DNA of 64,000 nucleotides from Pseudonocardia sp. MH-G8 (GTDB lineage: Bacteria > Actinomycetota > Actinomycetes > Mycobacteriales > Pseudonocardiaceae): NCBI RefSeq assembly GCF_002262885.1, contig NZ_NKYF01000001.1, forward strand, positions 186,001 through 250,000, given 5' to 3'. Each line of letters opens with the position of its first letter. Positions within the stretch are counted from its first letter, which is position 1. Of the stretch, positions 52,858 through 62,582 are shown in pieces. Both the position numbers and the translations under genes were made by a program. The notes beneath the pieces were generated by a model. The model did no database searches and was not told the origin of the DNA. It worked only from the letters and a program-made list of their open reading frames with translations.

Positions 52858-53549
52858 GCCGCCACGACCTCGACCGCACCCTGGGCTGGATGCGGGAGGG
52901 CACGGCACACCTGCTCGCCGTGGTGGAGAAGCAGCCCGACGACGCGCTGCGCGCGCCGAGCGTGCTGCCGGGGTGGACGCGCGCGCACGTCGTCGGGCAC
53001 GTCGCCCGCAATGCCGAGGCGCTGACCCGGCTCGCACACTGGGCACGCACGGGCGACGAGACACCGATGTACGCGGACGCGGAGCAACGGGCCGCCGAGA
53101 TCGAGCGCACCGCCGCGCTGCCCGCGTCGACGGTGCGCGCCGCCCTCGCCCGCACGGCCGAGGAGCTCGACACCGCTCTCGCCGCACTCACGGCGGCGCA
53201 GTGGCGGGCACAGGTGCGCAGTGCGCTCGGACGCGCGATCCCGGCGGCCGAGGTGCCCTGGATGCGGATCCGGGAGGTCTGGCTGCACGCCGTCGACCTC
53301 GACGCGGGCGCGACCGTCGCCGACCTCCCCGACCCGGTGCTGGACCTGCTGCTCGACGACGTCACCGCGGTCCTGTCCGGCAAGGAGGGCTGCCCGGCGT
53401 TCGAGGTGGCTCCCCATGACCGTTCCCGCACCTGGCAGCTCGGTGAGGGTGCGGCCCGCGCGGTCATCACCGCACCGGCCGCCGACGTCGTCGGCTGGCT
53501 GACCGGCCGCGTCGCCGCAGCACAGCCCGCGCTCCCGCGCTGGTTGTAG
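52854..53549 (+). CDS. Mycothiol-dependent maleylpyruvate isomerase
   Basis: 231 residues from ATG 52854 (ATGA overlap). An N-terminal DinB-like helical bundle (TLGWMREGTAHLLAVVEKQP, WTRAHVVGHVARNAEALTRL) carries the first metal histidine. Glu and His follow in IREVWLHAVDLDAGATVADL. A C-terminal domain with a beta-strand (FEVAPHDRSRTWQLGEGAAR) completes the MDMPI fold. It isomerises maleylpyruvate to fumarylpyruvate with mycothiol as cofactor, which places the host in the actinomycetes. It completes the gentisate route. Confidence 0.9.
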
Positions 53550-53622
53550 CGGTGGTGTGGACGAGGTCGCTCGAGGCCTTCCCACCTGGTCGGACAGGGC
53601 GATCAAGTCTGCAGATCCAGGC

Positions 53623-54635
53623 CTACGGCGTCGCGGCCGGGTCGCGGACGAGCCCGTTCCGGTCCTCCCATGCGCGCGCCAGCGCGAGCAGTCGCCGCTC
53701 GTCGAACCCGCTGCCGAGGAAGGACAGTCCGATCGGCACGCCGGTGCTGTCGAGTTCGGTGGGCACGCTCACCTGTGGGAGGCCGCTCGCGCTGGCCAGA
53801 CAGGACGGCATGAAGGCGCTCGGGACCGCGCACCGGTAGCTGTCATCGCGCGCGTCGAACCGAACGTTGGCCGAGCAGGGCGTGGTGGCGAACACCAGCG
53901 CGTCCACGCGCTCCTCCTCGAAGATCTGCGCCAGACTCCGTTGCAGAGCGGGCACGTTCTGCTGCAGCAGGCGCGTGGTACCGGGGCTGCGCTCGGTTCC
54001 CGCACGGGCGAGAGCGGCTCGATACCCCTCGAGCCGCTTCGGGATGACCGGATGCGCCGAATCAGCGATCTCCGGCGCGACGCTCCTGTCGAGCAACTCC
54101 TGCAGTGATCGCGGAACGCCGGGTGGGTCTGGCCTCCCGCGGAGCTGTACTCGTAGCGCCCGTAGGACGTTGCCAACTCGGACATGTTGGTCTTGCCCAG
54201 GACGATCGCTCCGCCGTCGAGCAGCCTCTGGACGGCGGTGGCGTTGCGGGTCGCGACATTGCCCTCGAGCGCTGCTGAGCCACCGGTGGTGGGCAGACCC
54301 GCGACGTCGATGTTGTCCTTGACCACGAACGGGATCCCGTACAGCGGACCGGCATCCGGCGGGCGGTGCTCATCGCGATCGCGGGCTCGGGCCAGAGCGT
54401 CGGGGTCGAGCGAGATGACCGCCTGGATCTCCGGGCCCTGGTCGTCGTACTGCTCGATCCGCCGCAGGTAGTGGTGCACCAGGTCGCTGGAACTGGTTCG
54501 CCCGTCCCGCAAGGCGGCGGCGATCTCGACGAGCGGCCGGTCGTCGGGGTCGAAACCCCCTCCTGCCGGGGCGCTACAGCCGGTGAGGACGAGCATGAAC
54601 ACCACGAAGGACATCACTCCGCGGAGAGACCACAT
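53623..54635 (-). pseudogene. Amidase-signature lipoprotein, internally deleted and frameshifted
   Basis: ATG 54635 (GAGGAG upstream) starts a lipoprotein signal with lipobox LTGC. The amidase N-terminus follows: YGIPFVVKDNIDVAGLPTTG (with the catalytic Lys) and GKTNMSELATSYGRYEYSSA GGQTH. There the protein stops matching. The C-terminal part (YRAALARAGTERSPGTTRLL ... LASASGLPQVSVPTELDSTG) resumes in another frame near 54100. The missing block includes the amidase Gly/Ser signature with both catalytic serines, so the product cannot be active. Confidence 0.88.
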
Positions 54636-54729
54636 TCTGAGCTCCTCGGGGCGAGGTGGAAGGGTCGGAAACATTACGTGCCGACGCTTGGAATCAGAGG
54701 GGATGACGTTTCGGGCGCTCGCGGTCGGC

Positions 54730-54756
54730 GCATTTTTCAGCGTCGCTGAAAAGTGC
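54730..54756. promoter_or_regulatory. 27-bp inverted repeat (13-bp arms, one mismatch)
   Basis: Arms GCATTTTTCAGCG and CGCTGAAAAGTGC flank a single T; one mismatch per arm. It lies 95 bp before the amidase-remnant start. With no loop it is more like a repressor operator than a terminator. Confidence 0.6.
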
Positions 54757-55087
54757 AGGACGGCCGGCTTCAGATAATTGCGGACTGCTTTCTGACTAGG
54801 CGGATCGAGTCGCGTACGCGACGTTCCACGGCCCGCCTCCACTCCGTCGTCGAGCACGTCCGGATGAGCGTCTCCGATCGACCACACATTCGGTAGACCG
54901 GAAGCAGCTACCGCCGGCGTTAGGCTCCGGCTACGGCTGTGCCGCGATCGAGACGTCCGACGCGACCTCCGGGCTCCGGCCGACCACCGGTCGCCGCCCT
55001 GAAGGCAGCCGGACCCGACACGCCGCGGATCGACGCAGCGCGCCGGCGTGCCGGACATCTCTCCCCTGGCATCCCCCGCCGTTCTGG

Positions 55088-55102
55088 TGTACTGCATACA
55101 AT
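55088..55102 (+). promoter_or_regulatory. Probable promoter/operator of oxalyl-CoA decarboxylase
   Basis: TGTACTGCATACA has TGTA/TACA arms around five bases, a half-site form common for GntR regulators, and overlaps TACAAT (55097-55102), a good -10 hexamer. ATG 55166 follows 63 bp later. Confidence 0.45.
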
Positions 55103-55165
55103 CGACAGCAGTTGAGGTCGGACGGCAGCAGAGAACCAACGCCACATCCAGGGAGGACCCGGGCC

Positions 55166-56893
55166 ATGACGGACACAGTCGCGGAGGTCGAGGAAGCAGG
55201 GGGCGGCGACACACCTGCCCTGACGGACGGGATCCACCTGGTCGTCGACGCGCTGAAGCTGAACAACGTCGAGACGATCTACGGTGTCGTCGGCATCCCC
55301 ATCACGGACCTGGCGCGCCTGGCGCAGGTGTCCGGGATCCGCTACATCGGCTTCCGGCACGAGAGCGACGCGGCGCACGCGGCCGCGGCGGCCGGGTTCC
55401 TGACGCAGCGGGCGGGGATCTGCCTGACGGTCTCCGCGCCGGGCTTCCTCAACGGCCTGGTCGGGCTGGCGAACGCCACCACCAACTGCTTCCCGATGGT
55501 CCAGATCTCCGGCTCCAGCGAGCGGCACATCGTGGACCTGCAGCGCGGTGACTACGAGGAGATGGACCAGCTGGCCGTCGCCAGGCAGCTCTGCAAGGCG
55601 GCGTACCGGGTGTCCCGGGCCGAGGACATCGGCCGGGGCATCGCGCGGGCGATCCGCACGGCGGTGAGCGGCCGTCCGGGTGGGGTGTACCTGGACATCC
55701 CGGCGGCGGTGCTGGGCGAGATCATCGACAAGGACAAGGGCGAGAAGTCCCTCTGGGAGGTCGTGGACCCGGCGCCGAAGCAGATTCCCGACGCGGCGGC
55801 CGTCGACCGGGCGATCGAGCTGCTGGCAGGCGCGCAGCGCCCGCTGATCGTGCTCGGGAAGGGCGCGGCGTACGCGCGGGCCGACGACGCCATCCGGCAG
55901 TTCGTGGAGTCGAGCAGTATCCCGTACGTCCCGATGTCGATGGCCAAGGGGCTGCTGCCCGACGATCACCCGCAGTCGGCGGCCACCGCACGGTCGCTGG
56001 CGTTGAAGCAGGCGGACGTCGTGCTGCTGGTCGGCGCGCGGCTGAACTGGCTGCTGGGGCACGGGGACGCGCCGCAGTGGAACCCGGACGCGAAGTTCAT
56101 CCAGGTCGACATCGCGGCGAACGAGATGGACTCCAACCAGCCGATCGCCGCCCCGCTGGTCGGCGACATCGGCTCGGTGATGGACGCGCTGGTGGAGCGG
56201 GCCAAACCCGGGCAGATCGTGGCGCCGCCCGGGTGGCGGGAGACGCTGGGCGAGAAGTCCGCGGCGAACGTGGCGAAGATGGCCAAGCGGCTGGAGGCGG
56301 CGAAGACCGCGGAGCCGATGAAGTTCCTGGGCGCGCTCCAGGCCATCCGCGAGGTGTACGCCGAGCATCCGGACGTGTACCTCGTGAACGAGGGCGCCAA
56401 CGCCCTCGACCTCGCCCGCAACACCATCCCGATGTCCGTACCCCGGCACCGGCTGGACTCCGGCACCTGGGGCGTGATGGGCATCGGCATGGGCTACGCC
56501 ATCGCGGCCGCGGTGGAGACGGGGCAGCCCGTGATCGCCATCGAAGGTGACTCGGCGTTCGGCTTCTCCGGCATGGAGGCCGAGGTCATCGCCCGCTACG
56601 ACCTGCCGGTGATCACGGTGGTGCTCAACAACAGCGGCGTGTACCGCGGTGACGACGCCTCGCCGTCGGGCGACCCGGCGCCCACGTACCTGAGTGCGCG
56701 CCACGACGTCCTCATGCAGGCGTTCGGCGGCACGGGCTACCAGGCCACGACTCCCGACCAGGTCGGCGAGATGCTGCGGAAGGCACTCGCGGAGGGCAAG
56801 CCCGCGCTGATCGACTGCATCATCGACCCGGCGGACGGCACCGAGTCCGGCAACATCGCGCATCTCAACCCGAAGGGTCTCAGCGGGAAGTAG
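55166..56893 (+). CDS. oxc: Oxalyl-CoA decarboxylase
   Basis: 575 residues from ATG 55166 (GGGAGGA upstream). A ThDP enzyme: the N-terminal Pyr domain has IYGVVGIPITDLARLAQ and the ThDP-activating Glu in FRHESDAAHAAAAAGFLTQR. The PP domain has GTWGVMGIGMGYAIAAAVET and the metal motif EGDSAFGFSGMEAEVIARYD ending in VLNNSGVYRG. GVVGIPITDL is characteristic of oxalyl-CoA decarboxylases rather than acetolactate synthases. It converts oxalyl-CoA to formyl-CoA; no CoA-transferase gene (frc) is adjacent. A separate GC-rich hairpin follows the stop. Confidence 0.92.
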   Translation: MTDTVAEVEEAGGGDTPALTDGIHLVVDALKLNNVETIYGVVGIPITDLARLAQVSGIRYIGFRHESDAAHAAAAAGFLTQRAGICLTVSAPGFLNGLVGLANATTNCFPMVQISGSSERHIVDLQRGDYEEMDQLAVARQLCKAAYRVSRAEDIGRGIARAIRTAVSGRPGGVYLDIPAAVLGEIIDKDKGEKSLWEVVDPAPKQIPDAAAVDRAIELLAGAQRPLIVLGKGAAYARADDAIRQFVESSSIPYVPMSMAKGLLPDDHPQSAATARSLALKQADVVLLVGARLNWLLGHGDAPQWNPDAKFIQVDIAANEMDSNQPIAAPLVGDIGSVMDALVERAKPGQIVAPPGWRETLGEKSAANVAKMAKRLEAAKTAEPMKFLGALQAIREVYAEHPDVYLVNEGANALDLARNTIPMSVPRHRLDSGTWGVMGIGMGYAIAAAVETGQPVIAIEGDSAFGFSGMEAEVIARYDLPVITVVLNNSGVYRGDDASPSGDPAPTYLSARHDVLMQAFGGTGYQATTPDQVGEMLRKALAEGKPALIDCIIDPADGTESGNIAHLNPKGLSGK

Positions 56894-56908
56894 TGAGCTC
56901 GATCTGAC

Positions 56909-56947
56909 CAGCGGCACCGTGGAGCCATCGGCTCCCCGGTGCCGCTG
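56909..56947 (+). terminator. Hairpin after oxalyl-CoA decarboxylase
   Basis: Arms CAGCGGCACCG and CGGTGCCGCTG enclose a second short stem (GGAGCC/GGCTCC). It lies 16 bp after the stop. There is no T run, as is usual in high-GC actinomycetes. Confidence 0.7.
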
Positions 56948-57036
56948 TCGTCCCGCACCGCAGTCCGCCCCCCGGTTCGCACGGAGCGAGGTCGAGGGCC
57001 GATGCTTGTCCTCAGCGAGAACGAGGAGAGGGACCG

Positions 57037-58800
57037 ATGAGTGAGCCGAACGGCCAGGACGTCTGGCGGCCCGGTCAGGACTGCCAGGCCGTGGCCACCG
57101 CGAAGGCGCTGGGCCAGGACGTCGACCGGATCCACGGAGCACCGTGGGGAGTGGTCGGCACGCTGGGCGACAGCATCTGCTACGTGGGCGTGAACGAGAA
57201 GGTCGAGGCCGTGCACGCCGCCATGGGGCGCCGGATCTCCGAGCGCGACCTGCCGGTGCGACTGCTGGCCCCCAACTACTCGGGCGGCGTCTCCGACGGC
57301 CAGCGCAACGGCACCCCGCAGATGCGGTACTCGCTCATCGGTCGCGAGACCACGAACGACGGCCTGTCCCTGCACTTCGAGGGGAGCGACATCGCCGGTC
57401 TGGTCGCGGTCGTCGCGTGCGACAAGCCGCCGGTCGGGGCCACCGCCGCGATCATGGAGCGCAACGTGCCCGCGGTGGTCCTGTCGGACGGCTCGATCCG
57501 CCCCGGCACCGACCCGCTCACCGGCGAGACGATCGACCTCGTCAGCTGCTTCCAGGTGGCGGGTGACCCGGACGTGGCCAAGCGCGAGCGCTGGGCCCGC
57601 AACGCCTGCCCCGGCCACGGCAGCTGCGGCGGCATGTTCACCTACAACACGATGCAGTCGTTCATCGCCCTGCTGGGGCTCGAACCGCTGCACATGGTGT
57701 CGCCCGCGTCCGAGGACCCGCGGCGCACCGAGGTGTTCCCCGAGCAGGTCGTCGACTGCCTGGAGATCATGACGCAGCGCGGGATCACACCGCGCGACAT
57801 CGCCACGCCCACCGCGTTCCGCAACGCCACGATCGCCGCCATCGCGATGGGCGGCTCCACCAACGTGGTGCTGCACGCGCCGGAGATCGCGCGGGCCGCG
57901 GGCATCGACTTCTGGGCCCAGGTGATGTCCCAGCAGGAGTTCAACCAGCTCTCCCGCACGGTGCCGGTGCTGATCAACGCCCGCCCGTTCGGGAAGTACA
58001 GCATGGTCGACATCGACGCCGTCGGCGGTCTTCCCGTGGTGGTCAAGGAGCTGCTGGACGCCGGCGTGCTCGACGGCTCGCCGATGACGTGCACGGGCGA
58101 GACGCTGGCCGAGCAGGTGGCCCGGATCGACCCGCCCGCACCCGACGGCGAGGTCGTCCACCCGGTGTCGGCGCCGTTCAAGCCGACCGGCGGGCTGCGC
58201 CTGCTCTCGGGCAACGTCGCCCCCGAGGGCGGCGCGGTGCTCAAGCTGGCCGGCGTCGAGACCGGGATCGTCGACAACCGGTTCGTCGGCCGGGCGCGGG
58301 TGTTCAACAGCGAGCAGGACCTGCTGCACGCCCTCATCGACACCCCGGACGTCTTCGCCGACCTGGACATGGTCGTGATCCGCTACGAGGGGCCGCGCGG
58401 CGCACCGGGCATGCCGGAGATGCTCGACCCGACGTCGCGGATCACCGCGCTGTGCCGGCAGAAGGGCATCTCGATCGCCCTGATGACCGACGCGCGCTTC
58501 TCCGGCGGCTCGGTCGGTCTGGTGGTCGGACACGTCGGCCCGGAGGCGGCACTGGGCGGCCCGATCGCGCTGATCGAGGACGGCGACACGATCGTCATCG
58601 ATCTCGACGACGACACGCTCGACTGCGTCGAGCTGAGCGACGCGGCCACGTTCGAGGCCCGCGCGGCCGCGTGGCAGGAGGCGGCGGCGGCGAACGGTGG
58701 TGAGCACCCGCTGGTGCGGCCGGTGACGTCGCGGCTGCTTCGTCGCATGCGCGCGGTCGCGGCCACCGCCATCGCGGGCGGCGGCATGGCGCCCTCCTGA
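57037..58800 (+). CDS. IlvD/Edd-family dehydratase (sugar acid or dihydroxy-acid type)
   Basis: 587 residues from ATG 57037. Iron-sulfur ligands are in VACDKPPVGATAA and CPGHGSCGGMFTYNT, with the family's third Cys region nearer the N-terminus (LGDSICYVGVNEK). MGGSTNVVLHAPEIARAAGI and DARFSGGSVGLVVGHVGPEA complete the signature. The Cys set suggests a [2Fe-2S] or [4Fe-4S] cluster. It belongs to the branch acting on sugar acids or on branched-chain acids; isoleucine/valine synthesis is possible but the gene stands alone and is probably a paralogue. Confidence 0.85.
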   Translation: MSEPNGQDVWRPGQDCQAVATAKALGQDVDRIHGAPWGVVGTLGDSICYVGVNEKVEAVHAAMGRRISERDLPVRLLAPNYSGGVSDGQRNGTPQMRYSLIGRETTNDGLSLHFEGSDIAGLVAVVACDKPPVGATAAIMERNVPAVVLSDGSIRPGTDPLTGETIDLVSCFQVAGDPDVAKRERWARNACPGHGSCGGMFTYNTMQSFIALLGLEPLHMVSPASEDPRRTEVFPEQVVDCLEIMTQRGITPRDIATPTAFRNATIAAIAMGGSTNVVLHAPEIARAAGIDFWAQVMSQQEFNQLSRTVPVLINARPFGKYSMVDIDAVGGLPVVVKELLDAGVLDGSPMTCTGETLAEQVARIDPPAPDGEVVHPVSAPFKPTGGLRLLSGNVAPEGGAVLKLAGVETGIVDNRFVGRARVFNSEQDLLHALIDTPDVFADLDMVVIRYEGPRGAPGMPEMLDPTSRITALCRQKGISIALMTDARFSGGSVGLVVGHVGPEAALGGPIALIEDGDTIVIDLDDDTLDCVELSDAATFEARAAAWQEAAAANGGEHPLVRPVTSRLLRRMRAVAATAIAGGGMAPS

Positions 58801-58921
58801 CCTCCCGGCGCGGAGAGCCGGCGGAGCCGCACCCGCCGACTCTTCGCGTCCGGCTCGTCCTCCACGCCCTCAGGACCGGGATCGCGACCACCGACCCGGC
58901 CGGCTCACCTAATCTCGAATC

Positions 58922-60352
58922 ATGACGACCTCGCGGGTCCTGTTAGACCTCGACGGCACCTACGCCCGCGAGGTCCCCGGTCTGTCGGTGCCGTGGTCCG
59001 CGGTGACCGCCCCGGCGCCCCGGCTGCTCGTCCTCAACGAGCAGGTCGCGGCCGAGCTGGGCGTCGACCCCGCTGCCCTGCGCGAACCCGCCGGGGTGTC
59101 GCTGCTGGTGGGCAACGACCTGCCGGAGGGCGTCACCACCACCGCCCTGGCCTACGCCGGTCACCAGTGGGGGGTCTACAAGCCGAGCCTGGGCGACGGC
59201 CGCGCACTGCTGCTCGGGGAGGTCGTCGACTCCCGCGGCCGCCGCCGCGACCTGCACCTGAAGGGGACCGGGCCCACCCCGTTCGCCCGCGGCTACGACG
59301 GCATGGCGACCGTCGGGCCGATGCTGCGCGAGTACCTCATGGGCGAGGCCATGCACGCGCTCGGGATCCCGACCACACGCGCGCTGGCCGTCGTCACCAC
59401 CGGGGCGCAGGTGCAGCGGGACCGGGCGCTGCCGGGGGCGGTGCTCTGCCGGGTGGCCGCGAGCCACCTGCGCGTCGGCACCGTCCAGTACGCCGCCGCG
59501 TCGGGCGATCCCACCGTGCTGCGCGCCCTCGCCGACCACGCGATCGCCCGCCACTTCCCCGACGCCGCCGACGCCGACCGGCCCTACCTGGAGCTGTTCC
59601 GGCGCGTGGTCGACGCCCAGGCCGCGCTCGTGGCCCGCTGGATGCTCGTCGGGTTCGTCCACGGGGTCATGAGCACCGACAACACCACGATCTCGGGCGA
59701 GACCATCGACTACGGGCCCTGCGCGTTCATGGACACCGTCGACCCGGCCACCGTCTTCAGCTCGCTCGACACGACCGGCCGCTACGCCTACGGCAAGCAG
59801 CCCTCGATCCTGCAGTGGAACCTCGCGCGGCTCGGGGAGAGCCTGCTCCCCCTGCTGGGCAGCGTCGACGGCGCCGTCGAGGACGTTCTGGCGTCGTTCC
59901 CCGAGGCCTACGAGGAGTACTGGGCAGCCGGCATGGCCGCGAAGCTGGGCCTCCGCGCCCCGGACCCGCAGCTCGCCACGGACCTGATGGCGTTGCTGCA
60001 CGCGCAGCAGGTCGACTTCACCACCTTCTTCCGCGCACTGTCCGCAGGCACGGCCCGCGACCTCTTCCTCGACCGGGAGGCGTTCGACGCGTGGGCGGCC
60101 CGCCGGGAGGCCCTGCTGCCCGCCGACCGCGCCGACCTCGCGGCGCGCATGGACCGCGTCAATCCCGTCTACATCCCGCGCAACCACCTCACCGACGCCG
60201 CGCTGGGCGCCGCCGAGCAGGGCGACCTCGCCCCGTTCCACCAGCTGCTCGACGCGATCAGCTCCCCCTTCGACCACCGCCCCGGCCTGGAGGCGTTCAC
60301 CCGGCCGGCCTCGACGGGAGCACTGCCGCACATCACCTACTGCGGCACCTGA
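58922..60352 (+). CDS. selO: SelO/YdiU protein adenylyltransferase (Cys form)
   Basis: 476 residues from ATG 58922; TAATCT at 58910-58915 is six bases before the start, so the mRNA is probably leaderless. The pseudokinase-like fold shows [39 protein letters not shown] with [20 protein letters not shown], and [18 protein letters not shown]. It transfers AMP to protein Ser/Thr/Tyr and protects against oxidative stress in bacteria. The third-last residue is cysteine (TYCGT), where eukaryotic SelO carries selenocysteine. Ordinary codon, no SECIS needed. Confidence 0.92.
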   Translation: MTTSRVLLDLDGTYAREVPGLSVPWSAVTAPAPRLLVLNEQVAAELGVDPAALREPAGVSLLVGNDLPEGVTTTALAYAGHQWGVYKPSLGDGRALLLGEVVDSRGRRRDLHLKGTGPTPFARGYDGMATVGPMLREYLMGEAMHALGIPTTRALAVVTTGAQVQRDRALPGAVLCRVAASHLRVGTVQYAAASGDPTVLRALADHAIARHFPDAADADRPYLELFRRVVDAQAALVARWMLVGFVHGVMSTDNTTISGETIDYGPCAFMDTVDPATVFSSLDTTGRYAYGKQPSILQWNLARLGESLLPLLGSVDGAVEDVLASFPEAYEEYWAAGMAAKLGLRAPDPQLATDLMALLHAQQVDFTTFFRALSAGTARDLFLDREAFDAWAARREALLPADRADLAARMDRVNPVYIPRNHLTDAALGAAEQGDLAPFHQLLDAISSPFDHRPGLEAFTRPASTGALPHITYCGT

Positions 60353-60387
60353 CCCGTGCGGCGAACCGGACGGCGGGCCAACTCGGC

Positions 60388-61851
60388 TCAGGCCCGTCCG
60401 CCCCGGGGCAGCAGGGGCAAGGTGAGCCGGAAGCAGGAGCCCTCCCCCAGCGCCGTCTCCAGTTCGACGTCGCCGTCGTGGGCACGGGCCAGCGACCGGG
60501 CGATGGCGAGCCCCAGCCCGGCGTTCGCCGCGCCGGAGCGGGTGCGGGAGCGGTCGGTGCGGTAGAAGCGGTCGAAGACGCGGTCGGCGTGGTCGGCCGT
60601 CATGCCCGGGCCCTCGTCGGCCACCTCGAGCACGGCGCGCCCGCCCGCGGTGCCGACGCCGATGCGTACCGGCGTGCCCGGCGGCGTGTGGGCGGCGGCG
60701 TTGCCCACCAGGTTGGCGACGATCTGGCGCAGCCGGTCCTCGTCGGCGTGCACCGGCGCGGGGCCCGGTGAGCCGCTGCCGCCCGGGCCGGTCAGCTCGA
60801 GGGCCCGGGAGGGGTCCAGCGCCCGCAGGTCGTCGCGGGCGTCGGTGGCCAGCGTGCGCAGGTCCATCGGCGCCCGGTCGAGGTGCCCCTCCGAGGCGGC
60901 GTCGAACTGGGCGAGCAGCAGCAGGTCCTCGGTGAGAGCGGTGAGCCGGGTGGCCTCGCGGTCGATGCGGTGCATCGCCTCGTCGACGTCGGCACGTTCG
61001 GCCAACCCGCCCATCCGGTACAGCTGCGCCGATCCCTTGATCACGAACAACGGGGTGCGCAGCTCGTGGCTCGCGTCCGAGACGAAGGTCCGCATCCGCG
61101 CTTCGGAGGCGGCCCGTGCCGCGAAGGCCCGTTCCAACTGGCCGAGCATCACGTTCAGCGACGTCGCGAGGTGCCCGATCTCCGTACCGGGCGCCGCGAC
61201 CGCGGGAACGCGCCGGCTCAGGTCGCCTGAGGCGATGGCGGCGGCCGTGTGTTCGATGCGGCGCAACGGCCGCAAACCCTGGCCGAGGGCGAACCAGCCG
61301 GCCGCCGTCAGCAGCACGAGCAAGGCGGCGCCGCTGATCACGGTGGTGGCCCGCAGCCGGACCACCAGGGCGTGGATCTCGGCCAGCGGCGCGGCGGCCA
61401 CCACCGTCCCGTCCCGCGCAGCCGTGGACCTGGCGACAGCGCGCCAGCGGGAACCGTCGGCGGCGGCGAGGTTGGTGGCCGTGCCGTCGGTGCGGATCCC
61501 GCGCAGCACGTCACCGGTCGGCAGCGCGGCCTCGTCCAGCCGGGACGAGTGGACGCCGCGCGCCACCGCGCCACCGGCGTCCAGGAACGCCAGGTACGGG
61601 GTGCCGATCAGGTCGAGGGCCGGATCGAACATCGCGAGCGACGCGGGGTCCGGAACATCGGGCCCGAGCACCGGTGCCTGCGCCAGCAGGGTGGTCAAGG
61701 ACCGCAGCTCGGTGTCGAGCCGGTTGAGCTGGTAGCGCTGCACCTGATCGGTCACGACGGCGCTGGCGAGGCTCAGCCCGGCCAGCAGCAGCGCCGCGGT
61801 GATCAGCAGGAGCCGCAGCCGCAGGGACAGCAGCCGCACCGGGTTCCTCAT
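60388..61851 (-). CDS. Sensor histidine kinase
   Basis: 487 residues. One N-terminal membrane helix, an extracytoplasmic sensor of about 150 residues, a second helix near 165-185 and a HAMP domain (LRPLRRIEHTAAAIASGDLS). HisKA has the phosphorylated His in SDASHELRTPLFVIKGSAQL. The ATPase has N box IVANLVGNAAAHTPPGTPV, then VADEGPGM and GLGLAIARSLARAHDGD. Its start overlaps the response regulator stop (ATGA). It likely senses a cell-envelope signal and controls the ABC exporter in the same operon. Confidence 0.94.
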   Translation of the reverse strand: MRNPVRLLSLRLRLLLITAALLLAGLSLASAVVTDQVQRYQLNRLDTELRSLTTLLAQAPVLGPDVPDPASLAMFDPALDLIGTPYLAFLDAGGAVARGVHSSRLDEAALPTGDVLRGIRTDGTATNLAAADGSRWRAVARSTAARDGTVVAAAPLAEIHALVVRLRATTVISGAALLVLLTAAGWFALGQGLRPLRRIEHTAAAIASGDLSRRVPAVAAPGTEIGHLATSLNVMLGQLERAFAARAASEARMRTFVSDASHELRTPLFVIKGSAQLYRMGGLAERADVDEAMHRIDREATRLTALTEDLLLLAQFDAASEGHLDRAPMDLRTLATDARDDLRALDPSRALELTGPGGSGSPGPAPVHADEDRLRQIVANLVGNAAAHTPPGTPVRIGVGTAGGRAVLEVADEGPGMTADHADRVFDRFYRTDRSRTRSGAANAGLGLAIARSLARAHDGDVELETALGEGSCFRLTLPLLPRGGRA

Positions 61852-62558
61852 CGCCGGGGTTCGCGCATCACGTAACCCACGCCGTGCACGGTGTGGATGA
61901 GCTTGGGCTCCTCGACGTCGATCTTGCGCCGCAGGTAGGAGATGTAGGTGTCCACGATGCCGGCGTCACCGGCGAAGTCGTAGTGCCACACCCGGTCCAG
62001 GATCTGCGCCTTGGACACCACGTGACCGGCGTTCTCCATCAGGTAGCGCAGCAGCCGGAACTCGGTGGCGGTCACCCGCAGCGGCCGGCCGTCCCGGGTC
62101 ACCTGGTGCCCGTCCGGGTCGAGCGCCAGCGTGCCCACGGTCAGCACGGCGGTGTGCTGACCGGCGGTCCGTCGCAGGATCGCGCGGATCCGGGCGATCA
62201 GCTCCTCCAGGTCGAACGGCTTGGTGACGTAGTCGTCGGCGCCCAGCGACAGCCCGGTCACCTTGTCGGCCTGCCGGTCGCGGGCGGTGAGGAACAGGAC
62301 CGGCACCGGCCCGCCGGGGCCGGACACCCGCAGGTCGCGCAGCCGCCGGACCACCTCGAACCCGTCCATGTCCGGCAGCATCACGTCGAGCAGGACGAGG
62401 TCGGGTGGTTCCCGGGTGGCCGCGGCGACCGCCTCGCCTGCGGTCGCCACGGACGTCACCTCGAAACCGGCGAACCGCAGCGTGCCGGAGAGCAGCTCGC
62501 GCACGGTCGCCTCGTCCTCCACCACGAGCAGCCGCCCGCCGCCGTTCGCTCCGCGCAT
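61848..62558 (-). CDS. Response regulator, OmpR/PhoB family
   Basis: 236 residues from ATG 62558; TAGTGT lies seven bases upstream, so a leaderless start is likely. The receiver has acidic residues in VVEDEATVREL, the phospho-Asp in LVLLDVMLPDMDGFEVV, the Thr in VLFLTARDR and Lys in YVTKPFDLEELIARI. The C-terminal winged helix is LTVGTLALDPDGHQVTRDGR ... VVSKAQILDRVWHYDFAGDA, ending in HTVHGVGYVMREPRR. Operon partner of the kinase and the ABC genes. Confidence 0.94.
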   Translation of the reverse strand: MRGANGGGRLLVVEDEATVRELLSGTLRFAGFEVTSVATAGEAVAAATREPPDLVLLDVMLPDMDGFEVVRRLRDLRVSGPGGPVPVLFLTARDRQADKVTGLSLGADDYVTKPFDLEELIARIRAILRRTAGQHTAVLTVGTLALDPDGHQVTRDGRPLRVTATEFRLLRYLMENAGHVVSKAQILDRVWHYDFAGDAGIVDTYISYLRRKIDVEEPKLIHTVHGVGYVMREPRR

Positions 62559-62582
62559 GCTGATCACACTACGAGCCGCCCG

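Larger units (their letters stand above)
54636..55165. other. 530-bp intergenic region between the amidase remnant and oxalyl-CoA decarboxylase
   Basis: No convincing gene. It holds a 27-bp near-perfect inverted repeat (54730-54756) and a TGTA-N5-TACA dyad overlapping a -10-like TACAAT (55088-55102). Part of it is lower in GC than the neighbours. Confidence 0.7.

Noticed and set aside
60338..60352. Selenocysteine in SelO
   Set aside because: The position holds a normal Cys codon followed by Gly, Thr and a stop; no recoding is needed.
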